This document shows, one piece after another, positions 24,896 through 34,242 of a DNA stretch of 64,000 bases. Source of the stretch: Brevibacterium aurantiacum (GTDB lineage: Bacteria > Actinomycetota > Actinomycetes > Actinomycetales > Brevibacteriaceae); contig NZ_VLTK01000004.1 of the NCBI RefSeq assembly GCF_007558825.1, positions 263,460 to 327,459 of the forward strand, given 5' to 3'. Both the position numbers and the translations under genes were made by a program. The notes under the pieces were generated by a model. It worked only from the letters and a program-made list of their open reading frames with translations, did no database searches and was not told the origin of the DNA. Numbering within the stretch: the first letter of the stretch is position 1; the number at the start of each line of letters is the position of its first letter.

Positions 24896-24936
24896 GTCAT
24901 TACTGTGGCCCTCGCTTCGCCGGGCGGGAAGGTGTC

Positions 24937-24971
24937 TCCGCTCCAAGCGGGAGTGTGCCGCTGTGAGCAGA
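24937..24971. promoter_or_regulatory. Two tandem palindromic sites upstream of the clpP pair
   Basis: TCCGCTCCAAGCGGG (24937-24951) and GCCGCTGTGAGCAGA (24957-24971) are centred exactly 20 bp apart. Both fit the pattern xCxGCT-N3-AGCxGx, shared with the perfect palindrome TCTGCTCAGAGCAGA before the XRE regulator (10 and 11 of 15 bases identical). They lie 42-76 bp from the clpP start and in the divergent promoter region of the YidC-type operon. They are likely sites for the ClgR/PopR-like regulator (inference). Confidence 0.5.
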
Positions 24972-25049
24972 CAGTGCCGCGTTCCCAGACGACGTGCAGT
25001 GCCGTCGTGATAAAATCAGGCGACGATTTCAACTGGAAGGTCGACCGGA

Positions 25050-25355
25050 ATGCTGCTGAACCTGTGGATGACAGTTCAGTTCATCGTGGTGCTGTTGAGC
25101 GCCGATGTCGATTCGGTCATTCCCCAGTCGTCTATGCATCTGATCGTCCTCGTGCTTCTGGGCGCGGTGCTGCTGTCACCGGTAGCGCCCTGCGCGGCAA
25201 ACGCTCTCCTCAGGGCTCTTTCCCTGGCTCCCCACGGCCCCTGGATGCGACGTGAGCGAACCGAAGTTCGCGAATTCCGCATACCTGAGGAACCCGGAAC
25301 TCCGGGCACCGCGCAAGCCAGAGCCCCCTCCTTCGTCGTTCGCTCCTTCGCCTGA
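25050..25355 (+). CDS. DUF6412-like small membrane protein
   Basis: A 101-residue protein with two hydrophobic segments (about 4-20 and 30-50) and a basic, Pro-rich C-terminal tail (RRERTEVREFRIPEEPG). This layout and position, directly before a YidC-type gene, match the DUF6412 family as I know it; the assignment is tentative. An extended -10 (TGATAAAAT, 25008-25016) lies about 35 bp upstream. A GC-rich hairpin without a T-run follows at 25371-25388. Confidence 0.6.
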   Translation: MLLNLWMTVQFIVVLLSADVDSVIPQSSMHLIVLVLLGAVLLSPVAPCAANALLRALSLAPHGPWMRRERTEVREFRIPEEPGTPGTAQARAPSFVVRSFA

Positions 25356-25531
25356 ACGACGACTACATCGCCGTGCTCTGAAGCACGGTCTCTGACGTCA
25401 CTCCCGCCTGCTCCTTGAGAGCCTGCCCGTGATGTCGCCATGCGTCGTTCCGTCCATGAACCCCCATGACGACATCACCACTGCTGCCTGCATGCCTATG
25501 CGCATCGGCGGCGCCCAGGAGGGCCCTCACC

Positions 25532-26347
25532 ATGAACATCTACGAATTTCCACCCGTTGAACTGCTCGTCAACGCCGCCTATCGGATCGTCACCTGGCTC
25601 TCGACCCTGCTCGAACCACTGGCGGGCAGCGTAAGCGCCGCACTGGCCATCGTGGCGCTGACGCTCGTCGTCCGCGCCGTCCTCATCCCCGTAGGCCTGT
25701 CACAGGTCAGAGCCGGAATCACTCGACGTCGACTGGCGCCGAAGATCTCCGAGCTGCAGACCCGACACAAGAAGAATCCCGAGCTCATGCAGCAGAAGAT
25801 CATGGAGCTCTACAAGGAGGAGAAGGCCTCCCCGATGGCCGGCTGCCTGCCCGTGCTCGCTCAGATGCCGGTGCTCATGGCCGTCTACGGAATCTTCATC
25901 CAATCCACGATCGGCGGGCATGCGAATGAGCTCCTCAATCATTCGCTGCTTGGCATCCCCCTCAACGCCGGCTTCGTCGGGCTCCTGGGAGGCGGGGATC
26001 TGACGGTGGTCAGCATTGCGGTCTTCGCTGTCATCGTCGCGATCATCACTGTCGTCGCCGCCCTGTCGCGGCATCTTCTCACCCCCGACATGCCGCAGAC
26101 GCCGCCGGTCCAGGCTTCCACCTCCGATGGACCCGCTATGCCGGACCTCTCAGGAGTGACCAGGATGCTGAGCTTCATGCCGTTCATGACGGCGGTCATC
26201 GCCCTGTTCGTGCCGCTGGCGGCCACCCTCTATCTCATGACGACGACGGCATGGACCTTGGCAGAGCGTCTCGTGCTCAACCGTGCCCTCAAGGTCGACG
26301 AGCAGGACGAGTCCCAGCAGAAGGCGCAGAGCAGCTCGGCCGCCTGA
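25532..26347 (+). CDS. YidC/Oxa1-family membrane insertase (accessory copy)
   Basis: A 271-residue membrane protein with five or so transmembrane helices. The conserved insertase core is visible: ALTLVVRAVLIPVGLSQVRAG with the groove Arg, the cytoplasmic coiled hairpin IMELYKEEKASPMAGCLPVLAQMPVLMAVYGIF, and a late LPFMT-like SFMPFMTAVIALFVPLAATLY. The housekeeping actinobacterial yidC lies near oriC with rnpA and is longer, so this is probably a second insertase. ATG 25532 follows AGGAGGG. Its neighbours (Clp subunits, unfoldase) suggest membrane-protein quality control. Confidence 0.9.
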   Translation: MNIYEFPPVELLVNAAYRIVTWLSTLLEPLAGSVSAALAIVALTLVVRAVLIPVGLSQVRAGITRRRLAPKISELQTRHKKNPELMQQKIMELYKEEKASPMAGCLPVLAQMPVLMAVYGIFIQSTIGGHANELLNHSLLGIPLNAGFVGLLGGGDLTVVSIAVFAVIVAIITVVAALSRHLLTPDMPQTPPVQASTSDGPAMPDLSGVTRMLSFMPFMTAVIALFVPLAATLYLMTTTAWTLAERLVLNRALKVDEQDESQQKAQSSSAA

Positions 26348-26377
26348 GCGAACCGATGCAGGGTCAGGAGACAGTAA

Positions 26378-26417
26378 CAGGGCCGGACCGGAAGACTTCG
26401 CTTCCGATCCGGCCCTG
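26378..26417. terminator. Bidirectional hairpin between yidC-type and clp unfoldase genes
   Basis: CAGGGCCGGA (26378-26387) and TCCGGCCCTG (26408-26417) pair, continued by GGAAG/CTTCC around an ACTTCG loop. It lies between the two convergent stops. No long T-run is present. Confidence 0.75.
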
Positions 26418-26453
26418 TGCCGTGCAGGTGATCACCCTGCAGGCGGCCCTGAA

Positions 26454-29006
26454 TCAGGCTGCCACGGGGACCTCGGCAGAGCCTGCGATCACGCGCAGCG
26501 TTCCGTCTTCGACGGTGGCGCTGACGGTTCCGCCCTCTGACACCGCCTCGTTGACGAGGAGGTCCGCGATGCGGTCGTCGAGCTCACGCTGGATCACACG
26601 CCGCAGCGGACGAGCACCGAACTCGGGTTCGTATCCGGCATCGGCAAGCCATTCCACAGCATCCTCGGACACGCTCAGGCTGATGTCCTGGTGTGCCAGA
26701 CGCTGCAGCGACTGCTCCAGCTGGAGACGGACGATGACGCGCAGCTGTTCACGATCGAGCCGCGAGAACATCACGGTCTCGTCGATCCGGTTGAGGAACT
26801 CGGGGCGCATGACTTCCTTGAGCTTGCCCATCACCTTCGCGCTCAGGTCCTTCTCGGTGACCTTCGCATCGGTGGAGCTGAAGCCCAGCGGGGTGCTGCC
26901 GGCCATGAACTCGGAGCCCAGATTGCTCGTCATGATGACGACGGTGTTCCGGAAGTCCACGGTTCTCCCCTGTCCGTCGGTCAGACGACCGTCGTCGAGG
27001 ACCTGGAGCAGCAGATTGAATGCGTCCGGGTGGGCCTTCTCGACCTCGTCGAGCAGGATCACCGAGTACGGCTTCCGTCGGACCTGTTCGGTGAGCTGAC
27101 CGGCTTCGTCGTAACCGACGTAGCCGGGAGGCGAACCCACCAGGCGCGATACGGTGTGACGCTCGCCGAACTCACTCATATCGAACCGGATCATCGCCGA
27201 CTCGTCGTCGAAGAGGGTCGCGGCCAGAGACTTGGCCAATTCTGTCTTGCCCACGCCTGTGGGGCCCAGGAAGAGGAAGCTGCCGATGGGACGGTTCGGG
27301 TCCCCCATGCCCATCTGTGACCGGCGAACGGCCTTGGACACTGCGGTCACCGCATCGTCCTGGCCGATGACACGACCATGCAGGACCTCTTCGAGCTTGG
27401 CCAGTTTGGCCTTCTGTCCCTGAGTCATGTTCCCTGCTGGGATTCCCGTGGCACGGGACACGACCTGTGCGATCTGGTCGGCGTCGACGACGCCGGGAGC
27501 GGCGTCGACCGCAGCCTGCACCGTATCTTCGCCTGAGGCCTCGGCTGCATGCAGCTTCTCCCCAACACTCATGATCTCGTCGCGGAGTTCTCCTGCGCGC
27601 TCATAGTTCTCTTCGCCGATGGCCGTGCTCTTCTCGGTTTCGAGCCGCTCGATCTCCGTCCGCAGAGCCTGGGCATCGATCTTGGGACCACGACGCAGCG
27701 ACAGACGAGCTCCCGCCTGATCGATGAGGTCGATCGCCTTGTCCGGCAGGAACCGATCATTGATGTAGCGGTCTGAGAGCTCCACCGAGGCGCGGATCGC
27801 CTCAGGCGTGTACGTCACGTTGTGGTGCTCGGCGTAGCGGCCCTTGAGCCCGTCGAGGATCGCCACAGCATCCTCGATGTTCGGTTCTCCCACGCGCACC
27901 GGCTGGAACCGACGTTCGAGAGCTGTGTCCTTCTCGATCGTGCGGTATTCCTTGAGAGTGGTCGCACCGAGCAGGTGCAGATCTCCTCGGGCCAGCCTGG
28001 GCTTGAGGATGTTGCCGGCGTCCATCGAGTTGGATTCGCCGTTGCCGCCGGCACCGACGAGGGTGTGGAGCTCATCGATGAAGACGATCATCTCCCCGTC
28101 CTCGGCGATCTCGTCGAGGGCACCTGTCAGACGCTCCTCGAAGTCGCCGCGGTAGCGTGTGCCCGCGAGCATTCCCGGCAGATCGAGTGCGATGACTCGT
28201 TTGCCGGACAGCTGCGCCGGGATCTCGCCGCTGTGGATGGCCTGAGCCAGTCCTTCGGCGATCGCGGTCTTGCCGACACCTGCCTCGCCCAGGAGCACCG
28301 GGTTGTTCTTGGTGCGGCGGGCCAGGATCTCAATCGTCTCCTGAATCTCATCAGTCCGTCCGATCACCGGGTCGAGCTCACCATCGGCGGCCAGAGCCGT
28401 GAGATCCGTGCCGAAGCGCTGGAGCATGGTCTCTTCCGACTGGCCCGCTCCGGGACCGCCTTGCGGATCGCCGGTCTCTGCAGCTTCGGCTCCGGCCTGC
28501 AGCCGCTCCTGCGTCACGCCCGCCTGGGCGAGGATGCGGCCGGCAGGCATCTCATGGTTGAGCACGAAGGCGAAGAACAAATGCTCCGGGTCGACATAGG
28601 TCGAACCGAATGCCCGGGCCACCTGGTAGGCGTCGAGCAGCGCACGCTGGCCCGAGCCGGTGAGCGTGAGCGCACCCTCGGACCTCGTGTTCGATGATGC
28701 GGGCAGGCGCTCCTCAACGGCGTGAGCGACCTGTTCGGGGTCCGCGCCCGCCTGGCGGATGGCCGTGACGCCTGGTTCGGTCTCAGCCATAGTGCGCAGG
28801 ATGTGGAGCGCATCGACCTCGGACTGACCATGCTCTCTGGCATAGTCGGCGGCATTGTCGATGACCTCATGGCTGCGCTTACTCAGCAGCTTGTTGATGT
28901 CGACGCTGCGCCCCTGGCGTGAACCCTGCTGTCCCTGCAGGAAGCGAGCGAGGAACTCGTCGAACGAGTCGCCGCCGGAGCCCGCGGGTCCGAAGAATGT
29001 GGCCAA
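26454..29006 (-). CDS. ClpC-like AAA+ unfoldase (ClpB/ClpC family)
   Basis: An 850-residue double-AAA+ ATPase. It has two N-terminal repeat halves (about 35-170), D1 with GEAGVGKTA and VFIDELHTL, a short middle region with a UVR-like [13 protein letters not shown], and D2 with GPTGVGKTE and [11 protein letters not shown]. The long ClpB M-domain is absent. The D2 loop carries LGF (about 707-709) right where ClpC/ClpA bear the ClpP-docking tripeptide, so it should feed a ClpP ring. TTG 29006 is chosen because GGAGG lies 5 bases upstream. A HAIR element precedes it at 29025-29045. Confidence 0.9.
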   Translation of the reverse strand: MATFFGPAGSGGDSFDEFLARFLQGQQGSRQGRSVDINKLLSKRSHEVIDNAADYAREHGQSEVDALHILRTMAETEPGVTAIRQAGADPEQVAHAVEERLPASSNTRSEGALTLTGSGQRALLDAYQVARAFGSTYVDPEHLFFAFVLNHEMPAGRILAQAGVTQERLQAGAEAAETGDPQGGPGAGQSEETMLQRFGTDLTALAADGELDPVIGRTDEIQETIEILARRTKNNPVLLGEAGVGKTAIAEGLAQAIHSGEIPAQLSGKRVIALDLPGMLAGTRYRGDFEERLTGALDEIAEDGEMIVFIDELHTLVGAGGNGESNSMDAGNILKPRLARGDLHLLGATTLKEYRTIEKDTALERRFQPVRVGEPNIEDAVAILDGLKGRYAEHHNVTYTPEAIRASVELSDRYINDRFLPDKAIDLIDQAGARLSLRRGPKIDAQALRTEIERLETEKSTAIGEENYERAGELRDEIMSVGEKLHAAEASGEDTVQAAVDAAPGVVDADQIAQVVSRATGIPAGNMTQGQKAKLAKLEEVLHGRVIGQDDAVTAVSKAVRRSQMGMGDPNRPIGSFLFLGPTGVGKTELAKSLAATLFDDESAMIRFDMSEFGERHTVSRLVGSPPGYVGYDEAGQLTEQVRRKPYSVILLDEVEKAHPDAFNLLLQVLDDGRLTDGQGRTVDFRNTVVIMTSNLGSEFMAGSTPLGFSSTDAKVTEKDLSAKVMGKLKEVMRPEFLNRIDETVMFSRLDREQLRVIVRLQLEQSLQRLAHQDISLSVSEDAVEWLADAGYEPEFGARPLRRVIQRELDDRIADLLVNEAVSEGGTVSATVEDGTLRVIAGSAEVPVAA

Positions 29007-29024
29007 TCTGACCTCCTGTTGAAA

Positions 29025-29045
29025 CTTGAGCGTGTACGACTCAAC
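29025..29045. promoter_or_regulatory. HAIR element (HspR-type operator)
   Basis: CTTGAGC-N7-ACTCAAC matches the HspR-associated inverted repeat CTTGAGT-N7-ACTCAAG at 12 of 14 arm positions with exact spacing. It lies 19-39 bp upstream of the unfoldase TTG start. HspR represses heat-shock genes (dnaK operon, clpB, lon) in actinobacteria, so heat induction of this unfoldase is expected. Confidence 0.75.
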
Positions 29046-29096
29046 CAACGATGAATGCGGTGGTCTTATTCCCGAGTGCCGTCCTCGACTTCCCGA

Positions 29097-29951
<855 letters not shown>

Positions 29952-29979
29952 TCACAACGCCACCCCTGCGGACTTTCGC

Positions 29980-30648
29980 TCAGAACTCGAGCACACCGCC
30001 GGGACCGCGCAGGCGTGCGTGCAGCCGGTACTCCTTGCCTTCGACGACCTGGGCATCACCGGCACCGAGCACATCGAGGACACGACGGGTATCCTCGGCG
30101 TCCGGGGATTCGATGGTGAACTCGAGGAGCTCCACCGACGGCAGGGACGCCTCGGCGGGGTGGGTCGACTCGCCCCAGTCGATGAGGAAGGGCTGGGTGC
30201 CCGTGCTCGGCAGCGGAGACCGAGAAGTCAGACGCCATTCGAGCAGCGTGCCGTCAGCGGTCTCTCGGGACATGTCACGGACCTCGCCGAAGTCGATCCC
30301 TTCGGTATTGGCCCCGGCAACCTTCGCGAGGAAGGCATGTGGGTGGATCGCCCAGGTCTGCAGCGTCAGGCCCTGCGCCAGATGCGCATCCAAAGGCAGG
30401 ATGCCGTCTGCCGGTGGCTTCTGCTGTGCGTCGGGGCCCAGAATCTCAAGGTAGGTATGGGCGCCAGCCTCCCAGCCTGTTGGGGCAAGACCGACAAGAT
30501 AGTTCGCGGTCCCTCGGCCGGGGTGACTTCCGCCGGCGACGGCGCGGACCCCGGTGAGGCGCTCGAATTCGGCAACCCCAGCTTCGAGCTCGGGCACCGT
30601 GATGATGAGGTGGTCAAGATTGGCGGGAATCGTACTCAGATCGTCCAT
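29980..30648 (-). CDS. VOC-family (glyoxalase-like) protein, second of a tandem pair
   Basis: A 222-residue protein of the glyoxalase-like PF13468 group. It has NLDHLIITVPELEAGVAEFERLTGVRAVAGGSHPGRGTANYLVGL, YLEILGPD (metal-ligand Glu) and a second half with VELLEFTIESPD. The first residues overlap the upstream paralogue by 13 bp. The two share the same plan with moderate identity, so they arose by an old tandem duplication. The substrate is unknown; VOC enzymes include dioxygenases, isomerases and resistance proteins. Confidence 0.85.
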   Translation of the reverse strand: MDDLSTIPANLDHLIITVPELEAGVAEFERLTGVRAVAGGSHPGRGTANYLVGLAPTGWEAGAHTYLEILGPDAQQKPPADGILPLDAHLAQGLTLQTWAIHPHAFLAKVAGANTEGIDFGEVRDMSRETADGTLLEWRLTSRSPLPSTGTQPFLIDWGESTHPAEASLPSVELLEFTIESPDAEDTRRVLDVLGAGDAQVVEGKEYRLHARLRGPGGVLEF

Positions 30649-31289
30649 GATCCACCGGGACCTTTCAGTGTGGCGTGCAGGGTTTCTGTGACTCCTGCCT
30701 CAACCTCGATGGTAGCCCCCAAGGATCGCAGAACTCTGGATGTTGTGTCCACATCTGGGCTCGTCGCCCAGAACCGCTCAAGGCGAACAGCGGGCATCGC
30801 CTGCCGCGCGGGATGCGGAGAATCCTTCCAGTCGATGAGGAAGGGCTGGATTCCGCCCAGTGCCAGCGGTGTCCGTCTCGTCAGCCTCCACTCGAGAAGC
30901 AGTCCCTCAGGGGTGCGGCGGGTCATGTCGTGAACCTCGCCGAGGTCGATGTGCGGTTCGATTGATCGTGCGGCTGAGGTGACGAGTCCGTCGAAGTCGG
31001 CCGGGTGGATTGCCCACCGCTGCACAGTGGGCTCGGTGATCCCCGTCAGGCGCGAAGCCGCGAGCGCCGGATCCTGTGCGGGGTCGGGACCGAGGATCTC
31101 AAGGTAGATATCGCGGCTGGCCCCGGCACCGACCCCCTCGAGACCAAGCAGAGCATTGGCCGTGCCCAGGCCCGGATGAGCTCCCCCGGGAATAGCTTCC
31201 ACACCGAGTATGTTGTGATATTGCTCAACACATTCGGCGAGATTGGGCACGGCAATGACGAGATGGTCGAATTCCGGAGGCAGCAACAT
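30636..31289 (-). CDS. VOC-family (glyoxalase-like) protein, first of a tandem pair
   Basis: A 217-residue paralogue of the downstream gene. It carries FDHLVIAVPNLAECVEQYHNILGVEAIPGGAHPGLGTANALLGL, the metal-site IYLEILGPD and a matching C-terminal half (RLERFWATSPD). Overlapping reading frames suggest co-translation and possibly a heterodimer (inference). It diverges from the ABC-transporter cluster with about 190 bp between starts. Confidence 0.85.
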   Translation of the reverse strand: MLLPPEFDHLVIAVPNLAECVEQYHNILGVEAIPGGAHPGLGTANALLGLEGVGAGASRDIYLEILGPDPAQDPALAASRLTGITEPTVQRWAIHPADFDGLVTSAARSIEPHIDLGEVHDMTRRTPEGLLLEWRLTRRTPLALGGIQPFLIDWKDSPHPARQAMPAVRLERFWATSPDVDTTSRVLRSLGATIEVEAGVTETLHATLKGPGGSWTI

Positions 31290-31480
31290 GACTCAATGTT
31301 AAGCGATCAGATTGACGCTCAGCATGCCGATGCGCTTAACTCACACTATGCAGACACTCCCAGGGGCCCGAATGCTGTGGCGTCGGATCCACATTGATCT
31401 CAAGAGGCTCACCAGCTCCAATTGTTGAGCACCTGACCACACCCCCAGCTCGGTTTCATCTGCACAAAGGAACACATTCC

Positions 31481-33190
31481 ATGACGGACCTCCGTCCAGC
31501 CACCTCGGCGAACCTCGGTCGAGCCTACGGGCGACGAAACTTCCTCAGCCTCGGACTGGGGCTGGGCACGATCATCACGCTCAGCGCCTGCACCCCCACC
31601 GATGATGCTCCTCTGCCCGAGGGCGGCGACCCGGTGCAGGGTGGGGTCCTCACGTACTTCGAACCTCAGACCTGGACGCTGCTCTACCCGCCCTCGGTCG
31701 GGTTCTATCCCAACGGCGGCATCATGAACAACATCTCCGCGCGTCTGCTGTGGCAGGACCCGGAGACTCTTGAACTCCACCCCTGGCTGGCCACGCAGCT
31801 GCCGGAGATCAACAGCGATGCCACCCAATTCACGTTCACGATCCGCCGGGGCGTGACCTACTCCGACGGATCAGCGCTGACTGCGCAGAACGTGGCGAAG
31901 AACTTCGACCTCTTCGGACGCGGAGACGAGAGCCGCACTCTCCCGGTCTCCGAGCAGATCTCGAACTATGAGAGCAGCGAAGTCCTCGACGATCATCGGG
32001 TCCGCTTCCACTTCAGTGCCTCTTCCCCCGGCTTCGCCCAGGCGACATCGACGATGAATGCCGGTCTCCTCGCCGATTCGACGCTGGGACTCGACGCCGA
32101 GGGATTCGGTCCCGGCGGTGCCACGCAGATCCACACCTGCGGTCCGTTCCACATCACCGAGGAGACGATCGGAACGAAGCTCTCCGTGCGCGTCCGCGAG
32201 GACTACGACTGGGCGCCACCGCACTTCGAACACCAAGGCCGAGCCCACCTCGACGGCATCGACTACCTGGCCAACAATGAGTACTCGGTGCGCATCGGAG
32301 CCGTGCTCTCCGGCCAGGCCGACGGTGTCCGCGACGTCCAGGCCCCCGACGAACCTCGGGTGAAGGAGCAGGGCCTGAGCCTCTATGCCAAGGCAACGAA
32401 CGGCATCAACAACAGCATCAACTTCCGTTTCCGGCACGAACTGCTGTCCGACCTCAAGGTCAGGCAGGCCATCATCGCCGCCGTTGACCGGCAGGAGATC
32501 GTCGACAAGCTCTTCACCCCCAACTATCCGTTGGCCACCGGGCTCTTGGCCAAAGGAGCCATGGGCTACAAGGACCAGTCCGGATCCTGGGTCCATGACC
32601 CCGAGGAAGCGAACCGACTGCTCGATGACGCAGGCTGGTCCGAACGCAACTCCGCCGGCTTCCGCGTCATGGACGGCCAGGTCCTGGAGCTGGCCGTCAA
32701 CATCGCGCTGCCGCAGCCACGGTCGAATGAGGTGCAGACACTCATCCAGCAGCAGCTGCGCCACGTCGGCGTGCGCCTGTCCATCAACCCCGGTGACCAG
32801 TCCAAGCAGACCTTGGACGCCCTCGATCTCGATCGCGTACAGATCTACCATTCGATGGTCGCCCGCGCGGACTTCGACAATCTGCGGTCGAACTACTCCT
32901 CGGTCAACCGAGATGTCTTCCTCAACGGGAAGGACCGCGACGACGCCGACGATGAGAGCATCGATCCCGAGATCGACCGCCTGCTGGACGAACTCGCCTC
33001 GGAACCCGTGACGAAGAATCGGCAGAAGGCCGCGGAGAAGGTCCAGGACTACCTCGTTGAGAACGCCTATGTGCTGCCGTTCTTCGAAGAGCCACAGGTC
33101 TTCGCCTTCCGCCGCCGCGTCAACGGCTTCTCGACCGAACCGGTGGGCCGCCCCGACTTCTACAGCACATGGTTGGCAGGTCAGAGATGA
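31481..33190 (+). CDS. Extracellular substrate-binding lipoprotein of a peptide/nickel-type ABC transporter (SBP family 5)
   Basis: A 569-residue binding protein. The N-terminus YGRRNFLSLGLGLGTIITLSAC combines a twin-arginine motif with a lipobox, so it may be exported folded via Tat and then lipidated. The mature part has the family-5 pattern (TFTIRRGVTYSDGSALTAQNVAKNFD). It resembles the KPN_01854-type SBP (TIGR04028), which occurs with a luciferase-like monooxygenase and CMD proteins, as here. AAAGGAA precedes ATG 31481. The transported ligand is unknown. Confidence 0.9.
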   Translation: MTDLRPATSANLGRAYGRRNFLSLGLGLGTIITLSACTPTDDAPLPEGGDPVQGGVLTYFEPQTWTLLYPPSVGFYPNGGIMNNISARLLWQDPETLELHPWLATQLPEINSDATQFTFTIRRGVTYSDGSALTAQNVAKNFDLFGRGDESRTLPVSEQISNYESSEVLDDHRVRFHFSASSPGFAQATSTMNAGLLADSTLGLDAEGFGPGGATQIHTCGPFHITEETIGTKLSVRVREDYDWAPPHFEHQGRAHLDGIDYLANNEYSVRIGAVLSGQADGVRDVQAPDEPRVKEQGLSLYAKATNGINNSINFRFRHELLSDLKVRQAIIAAVDRQEIVDKLFTPNYPLATGLLAKGAMGYKDQSGSWVHDPEEANRLLDDAGWSERNSAGFRVMDGQVLELAVNIALPQPRSNEVQTLIQQQLRHVGVRLSINPGDQSKQTLDALDLDRVQIYHSMVARADFDNLRSNYSSVNRDVFLNGKDRDDADDESIDPEIDRLLDELASEPVTKNRQKAAEKVQDYLVENAYVLPFFEEPQVFAFRRRVNGFSTEPVGRPDFYSTWLAGQR

Positions 33191-34242
33191 TCCTCGACGT
33201 CCGATACCTCTTCCTGCGCCTGGGACAGGCTGTTCTCGTCCTCCTCCTCGCATTCACCGCGGCCTTCATACTGCTCAGCCTCATCCCGGGCGACGGCGTC
33301 ACCGCCAGGTTCGCCGACCCGGCACTGGGCCTCTCGGCGGATCAGATCGCCACGATCCGGACCGAGACCGGGGCCGATGAATCCTGGATCAGCCGCTACT
33401 TCCTCAGCCTGGGCGGGTTCCTCACCGGCAACTTCGGGTTCTCCGTCCAGACCGGGGCCGCCGTGTCGACGATCATCACCGCGGCCCTGCCCTCGACGGC
33501 GGTCCTCGCTCTGTCCGGGTTCACCTCAGCCTTGGTCCTGGCCGTGGTCATCGCGGTGCTGGCCACCTACGGTCCTTTTCGCTGGCTGCGGAAGATCCTC
33601 GACTCCGTGCCCAGCCTGTTCATCTCGATTCCCGTGTTCTGGCTCGGCATCCTGCTGATCCAGATCTTCTCCTTCCAGCTCGGGATCGTCTCCGTGGTCT
33701 CCCCCAGCCCCGCCGAGGCGCTCGTCCTCCCCACCCTGACCGTGGCGGTTCCGCTGTCGGCTCCGATCGCTCAGGTCCTCATCCGCTCCATCACCGATGT
33801 CAAGGCCTCCGGGTTCGTCAAAGTCACTTCGGCGAAGGGCGCGAGCGAACTGTGGATCCTCGTCCACTCCGTCGCCCGCAATGCGATCCTGCCCGGGCTG
33901 ACGATCATCGGCCTGGTCTTCGGCGAACTCGTCGCCGGCGCGGTGGTCACCGAAACCGTGTTCGGGCGCAACGGCATCGGCCAGATCACGGCCCAGGCCG
34001 TGACCCACCGCGACAATCCGATCCTCCTGGCCGTCGTCGTCATCGCGACCCTGACGTACGTGGTCATCAACCTCATCGTCGACCTCCTCTATCCCGTCAT
34101 CGACGTGCGCCTGCGCTCCGGGGCAGGGACCACCTCGGCGGGGAAGAAGCCTGCCGACGAGCCCACTCGCCGTGCGCTGACGGCGACCGCTGCCAGCGTC
34201 GGAGTCGACCTCGACTGGGACGAGAAGGACACTCACTCATGA
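33187..34242 (+). CDS. ABC transporter permease (DppB type)
   Basis: A 351-residue inner-membrane permease with about six transmembrane helices and the EAA loop V-K-V-T-S-A-K-G-A-S-E-L-W-I (about 210-225). An IPVFWLGILLI helix and a VAGAVVTETVFGRNGIGQ segment are typical of DppB. The start overlaps the SBP stop (ATGA) and its own stop overlaps the next permease start, so the transporter genes are tightly coupled. Confidence 0.93.
   Translation: MILDVRYLFLRLGQAVLVLLLAFTAAFILLSLIPGDGVTARFADPALGLSADQIATIRTETGADESWISRYFLSLGGFLTGNFGFSVQTGAAVSTIITAALPSTAVLALSGFTSALVLAVVIAVLATYGPFRWLRKILDSVPSLFISIPVFWLGILLIQIFSFQLGIVSVVSPSPAEALVLPTLTVAVPLSAPIAQVLIRSITDVKASGFVKVTSAKGASELWILVHSVARNAILPGLTIIGLVFGELVAGAVVTETVFGRNGIGQITAQAVTHRDNPILLAVVVIATLTYVVINLIVDLLYPVIDVRLRSGAGTTSAGKKPADEPTRRALTATAASVGVDLDWDEKDTHS

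Noticed and set aside
24914-24931. CTTCGCCGGGCGGGAAG as a ClgR box
   Set aside because: It is only partly symmetric, and the two sites at 24937 and 24957 match the regulator's own palindrome better.
25371-25388. CCGTGCT-CTGA-AGCACGG as an intrinsic terminator
   Set aside because: It has a good 7-bp stem but no T-run and lies between two genes likely in one operon, so termination is not supported.
31871-33253. 460-codon open frame antisense to the binding protein
   Set aside because: The plus-strand protein has a Tat/lipobox start and family-5 motifs; the antisense frame is a GC-bias shadow.
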